64,000 nucleotides of DNA, taken from positions 62,001-126,000 of the forward strand of contig NZ_JACOOY010000007.1 of assembly GCF_014287705.1 (NCBI RefSeq). Reading direction: 5' to 3'. Shown in pieces: positions 35,767 through 43,982 of the stretch (positions are counted from its first letter, which is position 1; each line of letters begins with the position of its first letter). The position numbers were made by a program, and so were the translations under genes. Source of the stretch: Dorea_D hominis. Its GTDB lineage: Bacteria; Bacillota; Clostridia; Lachnospirales; Lachnospiraceae. Under the pieces are notes generated by a model. That model did no database searches. It had not been told where the DNA came from and saw nothing but the letters and a program-made list of their open reading frames with translations.

Positions 35767-36150
35767 AGACACGCAGTGGTATCCCGGAGGTGAGAAAAAG
35801 AAGAAAAGGGATACGAGGTGGTATCCCCATAATAAGAAGAAAGGGAAAAGGGATACGCAGTGGTATCCCGGAGGTGAGAAAAGGAAGAAAGGGGATGCGC
35901 AGTGGTATCCCGGAGGTGAGAAAAAGAAGAAAAGGGATACGAGGTGGTATCCCGGAGGTGAGAAAAGGAAGAAAAGGGATACGCAGTGGTATCCCGAAGA
36001 TGAGAAAAGGAAGAAAAGGGATACGCAGTGGTATCCCAGAGGTGAGAAAAAGAAGAAAAGGGATACGCAGTGGCATCCCAGAGGTGAGAAAAAGAAGAAA
36101 AGGGATACGAGGTGATATCCCCACAATAAGAAGAAAGAGAAAAGGGACAC
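35767..36150. repeat. 42-bp minisatellite of GGGATAC hairpins, second type
   Basis: Units start at 35808, 35850, 35892, 35934, 35976, 36018, 36060, 36102 and 36144, exactly 42 bp apart, with a partial unit before them. Consensus: GGGATACGCAGTGGTATCCC, then a purine-rich GGAGGTGAGAAAAAGAAGAA. The head is a 7-bp hairpin (GGGATAC/GTATCCC); variants mostly keep pairing. Two units replace the purine tail with CATAATAAGAAGAAAG-like sequence. No spacers, so not CRISPR. The last unit supplies the purine stretch upstream of the ATG at 36154. Confidence 0.88.
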
Positions 36151-36153
36151 GCT

Positions 36154-36962
36154 ATGACAAATATAAAAGAAGAAGTACAGAAGAATATTAAAGAATTACA
36201 GCAGGTCAAGTTAGAATTAGAAGAAAAATCAAGAATGAACCGGAAGGATCTCTTCGAATAAGCAGGTCGTCAGCAGGGAAACCTAGATATTATCATAAAT
36301 ATATGAATAAGGATAATGAAACAGTGGATTCTTTTACAGGCGATGAACAATTGGTACAGAAGCTGGCGGAAAAGTCATACTATCATAAGATGTTATCCTG
36401 TGTGGAAAAAGAATTACAAGCGTTGAAAAACTTTGAAAAACATTACTTTCCTGAAAAAAAGACGGATATTTACAGACAACTGTCACCTGAAAGAAAATCC
36501 TTTGTTGATGCAATTTATCTGCCAGAAGAATTACGTGCAGAACAATGGGAAAAGCAGCAGTGGAAAAAATATGACAAGTTCACTGATGGATTACGATTTG
36601 AGACAGACAGAGGAGAAATTGTTCGCTCAAAATCAGAAATCATTATTGCCAATATGCTGAACAAGAAAGCAGATAATCTAAGTTATCGTTATGAAGCAGA
36701 GTTGTATCTAAAGAAAGCAAATAGAATTGTACATCCGGATTTTACGATTCTGAATAAGAAAAGTGGAAAGATATATTACTGGGAACATATTGGAATGTTG
36801 GGAGACCAAATATATTCGAATGACTTTGTTAGAAAGGTAAATGACTATATAGAAGATGGGATTATACCCGGAAAACAGTTGATTCTTACTTATGAAACAA
36901 AGGACGAACCATTAAACATACAAGTGGTGAAAATACTGGTAGAAGAAATTGTGAAGAGTTGA
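36154..36962 (+). pseudogene. Frameshifted PD-(D/E)XK nuclease-like gene
   Basis: A 35-codon ORF (36154-36261; MTNIKEEVQKNIKELQQVK) should continue into the frame of the 219-codon ORF that has its first ATG at 36303. Reading that second frame upstream of its ATG gives GSLRISRSSAGKPRYYHKY, which looks like continuous protein, so a 1- or 2-nt indel near 36240 splits one gene. The body has a nuclease-like pattern: RSKSEIIIANML, PDFTIL and YYWEHIG, then PGKQLILTYE. I recall similar ~300-aa proteins in Lachnospiraceae of unknown function. A truncated protein from 36303 is possible but lacks a good ribosome site. Directly downstream of the GGGATAC array. Confidence 0.65.
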
Positions 36963-37056
36963 ATTCTTAAATGGTTATATACCAAAGAAATTATTGATCG
37001 GCGCAGAGTGATATATATGATATAATTCTTTTGGGTGAAAAATTGTAAAGGAAAGA

Positions 37057-37238
37057 TTTATCTCAGTCGAGAAGACTCCCACATCTTTCAGGTGGTGAGT
37101 AATAACAAATTTGTCTCAGTGGGAGTCCAATCTCCGACTGAGATAAACGCTCCGCGAGGATGCGCAGTGATTCTGTAATGAATTTGTCAGCTTATGCTGA
37201 CCAGAATCACGCGCCAAGTCTCGCGTCTGCTCGACTTG
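37057..37238 (+). ncRNA. Structured repeat element B, candidate non-coding RNA
   Basis: Long 5' hairpin: TTTATCTCAGTCG (37057-37069) with its complement at 37135-37147, and GACTCCCAC (37074-37082) with GTGGGAGTC (37119-37127). Then TCC-GCGA-GGA (37151-37160), stem GCGC-A-GTGATTCTG (37162-37175) with CAGAATCAC-GCGC (37202-37214), inner hairpin GTCAGC-TTAT-GCTGAC (37186-37201), and 3' hairpin CAAGTC/GACTTG (37215-37238). Layout matches element A at 31.0 kb with different paired bases. A TATAAT lies about 35 nt upstream. Whether it is transcribed is unknown. Confidence 0.6.
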
Positions 37239-37396
37239 AATAGTCCCCTTTGATGTTAGACAAAAATCATACATGATATCAGTTGGAGAAATATATTGCA
37301 AATAAATAATAATGTGTCATAATATGTCGGAGTGATTGGTTATGATGATTATACTGAAATAACGGAATAGTTTGCAAAAGAATTGAGGTGTGTCAG

Positions 37397-38368
37397 GTGG
37401 AGAAAGAAATTAAATTAGATCGAGTGATGGAACTTTTTTTTCGAGCAATGAAGGGCGAATCACTGTCTGTTCAACAGTTGGCTTTTGAATATAATGTTTC
37501 AACTAGAAGCATTACAAGAGATATTAATTCACTAAAGGCTTTTCTTGCAGATCATGCAGATATTCTTGGATATGCAGAATTGGAATATTCAAGTACAAAT
37601 CATTGTTATTCATTGAAAATGGATCATTTTCTATCCAATAAGGAATTACTTGCAATTACAAAAGTGTTGATAGGAAGCAGAGCATTTAGCAGCGAGGAGT
37701 TGCTTGGAATTATTCAAAAATTAAAGGTGAATACGACTTCTGCAGATAGAATAAAACTGGAACAACTGATTTGCAAAGAAATATATCAATATGATGAAGT
37801 TGGTTCGGACTGCCACAGTGTTATAGATAATCTCTGGAAAGTTACTGATTGTATAGAAAATAGAAATGTGATTACTATTACATATTACAAGATGAACCGG
37901 GATTTGGTTAAAAGAAAAATAAAACCAGTTTCCATTATGTTTAGCGAATATTATTTTTATTTAATAGGATATCGGTATGAAACAGATGTGTCTAATACGC
38001 CAATATATTTTCGAGTTGATCGAATTGTAGACATAATAGTTCACCGTGAAAAATACGTCCTGTTAAAAGAGCAGAATATAGATGAAGGAATGCTTAGAAG
38101 AAAAAGTCAATTTATGTGGCCCGGTCCGACACGAAAAATTCGTTTCGAATTTTCAGGCCCGTCAGTGCAGGCAATTCTTGATCGGATACCTACTGCAAAA
38201 ATAATAGATAAATATGCAGGTAAAACTATAATTGAAGCGGAAGTATTCGGTTCGGGAATAAAAATGTTTTTGCTAAGTCAGGGAGCATGGGTGAAAGTGT
38301 TGGCGCCGGACGAATTTGTGGAAGAAATGAAGCTGGAAATTAAGAAGATGCATGAGATGTATAAATAA
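37397..38368 (+). CDS. WYL-domain transcriptional regulator
   Basis: DeoR/YafY-type regulator, 323 aa. N-terminal winged HTH (LSVQQLAFEYNVSTRSITRDI, about residues 24-44), then a WYL domain (ITITYYKMNRD, YYFYLIGYRYE, YFRVDRI) and a WCX-like C-terminal region. WYL domains bind nucleic acid or nucleotide ligands and often regulate defence or DNA-damage genes. Start at GTG 37397, with GAGGTG 6 nt upstream; a GTG three codons earlier is less well placed. No obvious target operon; neighbours are structured element B and a small HTH gene. Confidence 0.87.
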   Translation: MEKEIKLDRVMELFFRAMKGESLSVQQLAFEYNVSTRSITRDINSLKAFLADHADILGYAELEYSSTNHCYSLKMDHFLSNKELLAITKVLIGSRAFSSEELLGIIQKLKVNTTSADRIKLEQLICKEIYQYDEVGSDCHSVIDNLWKVTDCIENRNVITITYYKMNRDLVKRKIKPVSIMFSEYYFYLIGYRYETDVSNTPIYFRVDRIVDIIVHREKYVLLKEQNIDEGMLRRKSQFMWPGPTRKIRFEFSGPSVQAILDRIPTAKIIDKYAGKTIIEAEVFGSGIKMFLLSQGAWVKVLAPDEFVEEMKLEIKKMHEMYK

Positions 38369-38384
38369 TATATTGTAAAAAGAG

Positions 38385-38418
38385 AGGAGCATAATACAAA
38401 AAGTATAGCTCCTTTTTT
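38385..38418 (+). terminator. WYL-regulator gene terminator
   Basis: AGGAGC-ATA (38385-38393) pairs with TAT-A-GCTCCT, followed by TTTTTT. Confidence 0.8.
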
Positions 38419-38514
38419 GGTGCCTTAGTATCCGGAAAAAACACATTTAATTTTAATCAGACAGAAACTGTCCGGGTAACCTGGTATGATAAGAAAAAAT
38501 AGAAGTGGATGAAA

Positions 38515-38733
38515 TTAAGGTTTCTGTTCAGGAAAATCTGTCTTTTCAAATAAATCACCGATCGGACAATCAAGAATACGGCTTAACGCATCAAGATTTT
38601 CGAAACGGATAGAGCTGGTTTGATTTGTTACCATGCGATTAAAATTTTGATAACTTAGGTTCATTTGCTTATAAAGCCAGTATTTTGTGTGATTTTGTTC
38701 TTTTAATATATCTAAAACGCGTAACTGTACCAT
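38515..38733 (-). CDS. Small Cro/CI-type HTH protein
   Basis: 72-aa XRE-like DNA-binding protein: YWLYKQMNLSYQNFNRMVTN (helix-turn-helix) and LDALSRILDCPIGDLFEKTD, the usual second half of this family. Strong AGGAGG ribosome site 7 nt upstream. It is divergent from the zinc-ribbon genes, so it may repress that operon, its own promoter, or both. No toxin or prophage partner is adjacent. Confidence 0.85.
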   Translation of the reverse strand: MVQLRVLDILKEQNHTKYWLYKQMNLSYQNFNRMVTNQTSSIRFENLDALSRILDCPIGDLFEKTDFPEQKP

Positions 38734-38777
38734 GATTTTCCTCCTGTTATTCTATAATTATATAAAAAATTTTTTTA

Positions 38778-38806
38778 TTGAATAACTTATGTATAAGATA
38801 TATAAT
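38778..38806 (+). promoter_or_regulatory. Promoter of the zinc-ribbon operon
   Basis: TTGAAT (38778-38783), 17-nt spacer, TATAAT (38801-38806), between the divergent HTH gene and 38871. Confidence 0.7.
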
Positions 38807-38870
38807 GTATACATTAGATACAGAGACGGATGTATGTAATGCACGAAAGAGAAAAGAGAGGGAAAAGAAA

Positions 38871-39698
38871 ATGGAAATGATAAAAAAAATTACAAAAGAA
38901 CCAAGGTCAATTATTGCAATAGTAAACTTTATAAGTTTCTTTCTGCCATGGGTATCATTTGATGCATCGGTTGCCGGATACAGTAGTTCAACTAAAGTTA
39001 CAGGGTTTGGGATGATATCTTATTCTGTTTTAGGAATTGCTTTTTATGTAGTCCCTATTTTTATTGTAGCGTTACCTTTTATTGAGAGCCTGCGAGAATA
39101 CGCGAAGAAAATTTATCTGGTACTTTCAATTTGGTCAATTTTATGTATGTTTATTACATGTTCTTTGCTGGCATCAACAGAAGCGTCCTATGATGGAGCA
39201 GTATCAGCATCCGTTCATATTCCTAAATTATTGGGATTTTGGATAGCATTGATCTGTAATGTTTTAATTTTTGCCATAACATTATTGCAAAATAAATCTG
39301 CAAGTTCATCCGGGCAATCGAATGTAAATTTAAAAAATGTGAATTTGAAGAATATTAATATGGAAAGTATTTCAAATGCTGCACATGAAATCGGAGCTAC
39401 AATACAGTCTTCAGCATTTGTTGAATGTAAAAAGTGTGGAAATAAAATCCCTCGTGGAAAAAAATTTTGCTCTAATTGTGGAGAAAAAGTGGCCGTAGAA
39501 GAAAAAGTGATAAAAAAATATAAATGTTCCGGTTGCGGAAAACCGGCAACAGCAAAAGATAAGTTCTGTTCAGATTGTGGTGCACCGATTGAAGAATATA
39601 TAGACGCTAATGTATGCCCTAATTGCGGAAAGAAAGTTTTGGAGAATGCGTCATTTTGTACCTTCTGTGGAACAAAGATAGAAAAGGAGACAAAGTAA
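38871..39698 (+). CDS. Membrane protein with C-terminal zinc ribbons
   Basis: 275 aa from ATG 38871; the frame from 38778 would start inside the promoter, and GAGAGGG precedes 38871. Four hydrophobic helices (about residues 14-160), an Asn/Lys-rich linker, then three zinc-ribbon motifs: CKKCGNKIPRGKKFCSNCG, CSGCGKPATAKDKFCSDCG and CPNCGKKVLENASFCTFCG. Zinc-ribbon/membrane proteins of this design are common in gut Firmicutes and uncharacterised. Separated by one base from the next zinc-ribbon gene. Confidence 0.82.
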   Translation: MEMIKKITKEPRSIIAIVNFISFFLPWVSFDASVAGYSSSTKVTGFGMISYSVLGIAFYVVPIFIVALPFIESLREYAKKIYLVLSIWSILCMFITCSLLASTEASYDGAVSASVHIPKLLGFWIALICNVLIFAITLLQNKSASSSGQSNVNLKNVNLKNINMESISNAAHEIGATIQSSAFVECKKCGNKIPRGKKFCSNCGEKVAVEEKVIKKYKCSGCGKPATAKDKFCSDCGAPIEEYIDANVCPNCGKKVLENASFCTFCGTKIEKETK

Positions 39699-39699
39699 A

Positions 39700-40800
39700 A
39701 TGAAATGGTGTACGAATTGTGGAGCACAATTAAAAGATGAAGAAAAGTATTGCTCGAAATGTGGAGCAAAACAGGATGCAGATAGTATCAGTGAAAATGT
39801 AGAAAAGAAAGAAACTGGGAAAAAATCAACAAAAAAAGGAAGGTTGATATTTATCCTTATTTTAATTATTATGGGGATCATTCTTCTTGTATGTCTGACT
39901 TTTTTTCAAAAGAAGAAATTAAAAGCTGAAGAAAGAGAAAATTTGACAAAGTTTATAAAAACTGCGGAATGGCCATTTGATACCGAATCAGATAACAAAT
40001 ATAGCACCTACACAATGCGAAAGAATAAAGATGTAATAGTGTTTGATGCCATTAAGAATAAAAATAAAGATTCATTTATCGATGGATTTGCATCGGATGA
40101 TAAGGGAAATGAATATATTATGTGTAGTTCAATTGATGGCGAAGATACGCATGCAGTATTTCAGGCCTCACAAAAAGAACATTGTTTAGATTTGCTGGTT
40201 TATATTGATAAAGAGGATAATTATTATTTTGAAGGTGAAAAATGGAATAAATTATATAATTATCTAAACAAATACAAACCGGATTATTCTACGGAAGAAA
40301 AGGATGAGACAAGTAATAAATCGGATGATAAAAAAGATGATTTGGAAAAGGAAGTAAACGATAATCAAAATTCTTCATGTGAGACCTCGCAAAATAAGGA
40401 AGCACTTGAAGAAAAAGCAAAGGAAAAACAAAGAAAGGAAGCTGCAGCTAAGCAGAAGCAACAGCAGGATGGATTTATTTTAAAATACAGTACAGAATAT
40501 CTTAATCTGGACACAGAAAATGATCATACAACTATCAGAGTGACTCCTACTTTAGAAAAAGAAGTTAAAATTGATATTCATATTCCGGACTATGATGATT
40601 TTGAGTATTATGGAAATGTAATAAATTCAAAAACGGTCGATTTTAAGCTTGATGCAGGAGAAACTATTCGAATGGTATGGACAGATAAGAATAATTTTGA
40701 GGTCCATGCGATAAATGGCTTTGCAGATGACACAATACATCTGGTTAGACAATTGTGTTATGCATTGAATGATCAAAAATATAATTTGAATGCAAGTTAA
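39700..40800 (+). CDS. Zinc-ribbon membrane protein with extracellular domain
   Basis: 366 aa. N-terminal zinc ribbon CTNCGAQLKDEEKYCSKCG (residues 4-22), basic linker, one membrane helix (about 50-70), and a mostly charged outer region. It contains a Lys/Glu/Gln-rich coiled-coil stretch (about 205-255) and a final ~100-residue folded-looking segment. The zinc ribbon should be cytosolic. Not recognised beyond the architecture; co-transcribed with the preceding gene. More AT-rich than flanking housekeeping genes. Confidence 0.8.
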   Translation: MKWCTNCGAQLKDEEKYCSKCGAKQDADSISENVEKKETGKKSTKKGRLIFILILIIMGIILLVCLTFFQKKKLKAEERENLTKFIKTAEWPFDTESDNKYSTYTMRKNKDVIVFDAIKNKNKDSFIDGFASDDKGNEYIMCSSIDGEDTHAVFQASQKEHCLDLLVYIDKEDNYYFEGEKWNKLYNYLNKYKPDYSTEEKDETSNKSDDKKDDLEKEVNDNQNSSCETSQNKEALEEKAKEKQRKEAAAKQKQQQDGFILKYSTEYLNLDTENDHTTIRVTPTLEKEVKIDIHIPDYDDFEYYGNVINSKTVDFKLDAGETIRMVWTDKNNFEVHAINGFADDTIHLVRQLCYALNDQKYNLNAS

Positions 40801-40875
40801 AAAGTGCATTCTATAATTATTACGTGGTAATGCAATCACAAAAAATAATATTACAAGAAATGGGAGGAAGGAAAA

Positions 40876-41550
40876 GTGAAAAAGAAGATGCATTTAAAAG
40901 TTGTAAAGTGTTTAACAACTTTATGTTTGGCGATTGGAATATTTGGGATATGTGGACTAAATGTTCATGCAGAGTCTGCTGCGTTAAAGAAAGGAAGCAA
41001 TACCGCTGCTGTGAATATTTCAAAAGATGGATGGACAATGACAGCAGCTTTCCGGAAAAGCAACAGCTCTCATATTATGAAGACAAAACTATACGGAACA
41101 CGGTTTCAAGGTCATATGTGGTGGGAAGATAAAAATGGCGAAGAAACAGTTAAGATTTATTATAAATCAGGGAAGATTAATAAGATCAAAGCGAAGTTTT
41201 CCAAAAAGTCACAGAAGAAATACAACGGTGTGTACAAAGTTTATAATGTAATCAAAGCTCCTAAATTATCAGCGATAAAAGAAAAAGGTCCATATCCATA
41301 TGGGGATGGTGTGATATATTCAGTGACATGGAGTAAAGTATCTGGAGCAAAAGGGTATCAGTGTAAGGTATCGGCTTTAGCTGGTGAATGGTGGAACATG
41401 TATGTTAAAAGATCAACATCGCATAGATCTGCCAGTGTAGAAGGATCTGATATTGAGAAAGTTAAATTCAAAGTTCGTGCTTATAAAAAGGTAAATGGAA
41501 TTTCAGTATATGGATCCTGGTCTAATGTACGTTCAAAAAAATGTTGGTAA
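40876..41550 (+). CDS. Secreted protein, unknown function
   Basis: 224 aa with signal peptide (VKCLTTLCLAIGIFGICGLNVHA, cleavage near residue 33). GTG start at 40876 with GGGAGGAAGG upstream. A Lys/Ser/Gly-rich secreted domain is followed by a fibronectin-III-like C-terminal module (SVTWSKVSGAKGYQCKVSA ... KFKVRAYKKVNG ... YGSWSNVRSKK) like those ending many Lachnospiraceae surface proteins. The following gene fragment carries a similar module. Confidence 0.68.
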   Translation: MKKKMHLKVVKCLTTLCLAIGIFGICGLNVHAESAALKKGSNTAAVNISKDGWTMTAAFRKSNSSHIMKTKLYGTRFQGHMWWEDKNGEETVKIYYKSGKINKIKAKFSKKSQKKYNGVYKVYNVIKAPKLSAIKEKGPYPYGDGVIYSVTWSKVSGAKGYQCKVSALAGEWWNMYVKRSTSHRSASVEGSDIEKVKFKVRAYKKVNGISVYGSWSNVRSKKCW

Positions 41551-41599
41551 TAGATTAATAAGTTCTTAAATCAGATTCAGAATATTAGAAAGTGATTTT

Positions 41600-42097
41600 G
41601 TGGCCACGCTCTCCAAAACAAGCCTGGTTTACAACGGTGTAGTTCAAAATCCGGATTACATTATCGTAGATGCAAACGGAGATATCATTGCTCCATCAAA
41701 TTATACGGTAACATATGCAAAGGGCTGCAAAAATGTCGGGAAATATACAGCAACGATAACGTTCAAAGGCAATTACGAAGGTACGATATCCAAGACATTT
41801 ACAATCAATCCCAAAGGAACTTCCCTGAAGTCATTAACTGCTAGTGTGAAGAAGATGACTGTCAGATGGGCGAAACAGACGGCGCAGACAACAGGATATC
41901 AGCTCCAGTATTCAACCAGCGCGAAGTTCGCAAATGCTAAGACGATTATGGTTACGAAAAATACTGTAACATCAAAGGCAGTAACGAAACTTGCAGGAAA
42001 GAAGAAATATTGTGTCCGAATCCGTACATATAAGAAAGTAGCCGGAAAGAATTATTATTCTGCATGGAGCAAGTCAAAAACTGTAAAAACAAAATAA
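41600..42097 (+). pseudogene. 3' fragment of a surface protein (Ig-like plus Fn3-like modules)
   Basis: 165 codons from a GTG with no clear ribosome site and no signal peptide. Residues about 1-75 look like a bacterial Ig/MBG-type module (YNGVVQNPDYIIVDANGD, GKYTATITFKGNYEGTISKT), then an Fn3-like module (TVRWAKQTAQTTGYQLQYST ... YCVRIRTYKKVAGKNYYSAW). Such modules are normally the C-terminus of long exported proteins, so this is probably a decayed remnant. Confidence 0.55.
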
Positions 42098-42128
42098 AAT
42101 GAATACATATGCTTTGCGAAGTGGACTA

Positions 42129-42185
42129 TATGCTTAATTCCCGACATTTTCACTTATAAGTTGAAAATGTCGGGAATTAAGCATA
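42129..42185. repeat. Perfect 24-bp inverted repeat
   Basis: Arms 42129-42152 and 42162-42185 are exact complements around a 9-nt loop (CTTATAAGT). It begins 31 nt after the surface-protein fragment and ends 2 nt before the tautomerase promoter. No T run, so it is either an atypical terminator or a mobile miniature element. Confidence 0.8.
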
Positions 42186-42187
42186 AC

Positions 42188-42216
42188 TTGACATTCCTCG
42201 CAAAATTAGGCACAAT
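42188..42216 (+). promoter_or_regulatory. Candidate promoter of the tautomerase-symporter operon
   Basis: TTGACA (42188-42193), 17-nt spacer, CACAAT (42211-42216). Confidence 0.55.
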
Positions 42217-42287
42217 AGAAAGCAGACGATATCGTTTGCTTACATGCAAAATGGGTATAAGAATAAAAAAACAAGGAGGATAATATT

Positions 42288-42509
42288 ATGCCACATATCG
42301 ATGTTAAAATGTTTCCGGGAAGAAATGATGAAATTAAGAAGAATCTTGCAGAGAAGTTATTAAAGACTGCAGCAGAGGAACTTCAGATTCCGGCAGAGAA
42401 CCTGTCAGTTTCTGTAGAGGATGTAGATCCGAAGAAATGGAATGAAGAAGTCGGTGCAGCAACACCGGATGACAAAATTTATGCCGGAAAGATGTTCCGT
42501 GCAGAGTAA
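42288..42509 (+). CDS. 4-oxalocrotonate tautomerase family protein
   Basis: 73 aa. Pro2 (Pro1 after Met removal) is the family catalytic base; the sequence PHIDVKMFPGRNDEIKKNLA fits the short tautomerase fold, like PptA. Substrate unknown. AAGGAGG site upstream. It lies 22 nt before an NSS-family symporter gene, so the pair may handle one amino-acid-derived compound. Confidence 0.88.
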   Translation: MPHIDVKMFPGRNDEIKKNLAEKLLKTAAEELQIPAENLSVSVEDVDPKKWNEEVGAATPDDKIYAGKMFRAE

Positions 42510-42531
42510 TGCACGGATTAGGGAATGAGGT

Positions 42532-43854
42532 ATGAATAAGAGAGAGTCGTTTAGCAGTAGGTGGGGATTTATCTGCGCCTGCATTGGCTCTGCCGTAGGA
42601 ATGGGCAATATCTGGATGTTTCCGACCAGAGTGTCGCTGTACGGTGGAGGATCTTTCCTGATTCCGTATTTTCTATTTGTGATTTTGATCGGTTCTACCG
42701 GCGTGATCGGTGAGATGAGTTTTGGAAGGGCTGCAAAGTCCGGACCGATCGATGCATTTGGAATCGCATGTGAGAAAAGAGGAAGAAGGAAGAGCGGAGA
42801 AGCACTGGGAATGATCCCGGTGATCGGATCTCTTGCTATGGCAATCGGATATACGGTTGTTATGGGCTGGATTTTGAAATACGCTGTAGGAACATTTACC
42901 GGAGCAACGTTAGAGCCGGAAAATGTAGAGGCATTTGGTGCAAAGTTTGGACAGATGGCATCTGCATTTGGAAATAATTTATGGCAGATCATTGCACTGG
43001 CTGCATGTATGCTGATTCTGATGCTTGGCGTCGGAAGTGGAATTGAAAAAGCAAACAAAGTTATGATGCCAATATTCTTCGCATTGTTTGTGATACTTGG
43101 GATTTATGTAGCATTTCAGCCGGGTGCATCAGCCGGATACCATTACATATTCCGGATCGATCCAAAAGCATTCAGTGATCCGGCAACATGGATCTTTGCA
43201 TTGGGACAGGCGTTCTTTTCCCTGTCTGTAGCAGGAAACGGAACGTTGATCTATGGATCGTATCTGTCAGATGAAGAAGACATTCCGGCATCTGCGGGAA
43301 GAGTAGCATTCTTTGATACGATTGCGGCAATTCTTGCGGCGCTGGTGATCATTCCGGCGATGGCAACAACAGGTGCACAGCTGAATCAAGGCGGACCGGG
43401 ACTATTATTTATTTTCCTGCCGAATCTGATTAAGACCATGCCGGGCGGACCGGTGATCGCAATTATTTTTTTCGTGGCAGTATTGCTTGCAGGTATGACA
43501 TCGCTGATCAATCTCTACGAAGCACCGATTGCTACCGTGCAGGAGAAACTGCATTTGTCACGTGTTCCGGCATGCGGTGTGATCGCAGTGGTCGGTGTGA
43601 TTGTTTCGCTGGTAATCCAGGGAATTGTGTCACAGTGGATGGACGTTTTATCCGTATATATCTGTCCGCTCGGAGCAGGACTTGCAGGCATCATGTTCTT
43701 CTGGGTATGCGGTAAGAAATATGTAGAAGCCCAGGTGAACCTTGGAAGAGAGAAGGACTATCGCGCTTCTTTCTATACAATTTGTAAATATGTATATGTA
43801 CCGGTGTGTTTCATTGTGTTGATTCTTGGAATTGCACTTGGAGGTATCGGATAA
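42532..43854 (+). CDS. Neurotransmitter:sodium symporter (NSS) family transporter
   Basis: 440-aa polytopic membrane protein importing an amino acid or amine with Na+. Typical opening SRWGFICACIGSAVGMGNIWMFP (Na+/substrate site in helix 1), unwound helix 6 region (LGQAFFSLSVAGNGTLIYGSY), and about 11 helices, the bacterial short form. AATGAGGT precedes the ATG. Substrate cannot be read from sequence. A perfect terminator follows. Confidence 0.92.
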   Translation: MNKRESFSSRWGFICACIGSAVGMGNIWMFPTRVSLYGGGSFLIPYFLFVILIGSTGVIGEMSFGRAAKSGPIDAFGIACEKRGRRKSGEALGMIPVIGSLAMAIGYTVVMGWILKYAVGTFTGATLEPENVEAFGAKFGQMASAFGNNLWQIIALAACMLILMLGVGSGIEKANKVMMPIFFALFVILGIYVAFQPGASAGYHYIFRIDPKAFSDPATWIFALGQAFFSLSVAGNGTLIYGSYLSDEEDIPASAGRVAFFDTIAAILAALVIIPAMATTGAQLNQGGPGLLFIFLPNLIKTMPGGPVIAIIFFVAVLLAGMTSLINLYEAPIATVQEKLHLSRVPACGVIAVVGVIVSLVIQGIVSQWMDVLSVYICPLGAGLAGIMFFWVCGKKYVEAQVNLGREKDYRASFYTICKYVYVPVCFIVLILGIALGGIG

Positions 43855-43858
43855 GAAG

Positions 43859-43899
43859 AAAAGGTCTGTGAAAATATATATTTTCACAGACCTTTTCCT
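43859..43899 (+). terminator. NSS gene terminator
   Basis: Perfect palindrome AAAAGGTCTGTGAAAATAT and its complement (43859-43896), with T-rich 3' arm. Confidence 0.88.
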
Positions 43900-43952
43900 A
43901 TGCCATAGGAAATTACTCCGTAATGTTCCTGTGACATAGAAAGCTTTCTGGA

Positions 43953-43978
43953 AAAGATTGTGCCGAGACACAATCTTT
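43953..43978. terminator. Hairpin upstream of the ABC exporter promoter
   Basis: AAAGATTGTG (43953-43962), loop CCGAGA, CACAATCTTT (43969-43978). Perfect 10-bp stem; it may insulate the exporter promoter. Confidence 0.5.
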
Positions 43979-43982
43979 ATAC

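Noticed and set aside
35767..36150. Possible CRISPR array
   Set aside because: Units are contiguous repeats with exact 42-bp period and no unique spacers; no cas genes nearby.
35541..36209. 222-codon minus-strand ORF and overlapping long ORFs on both strands
   Set aside because: They result from 42-bp tandem units (a multiple of three) with no stop in the unit. Several frames are open at once, with no ribosome site or recognisable domain.
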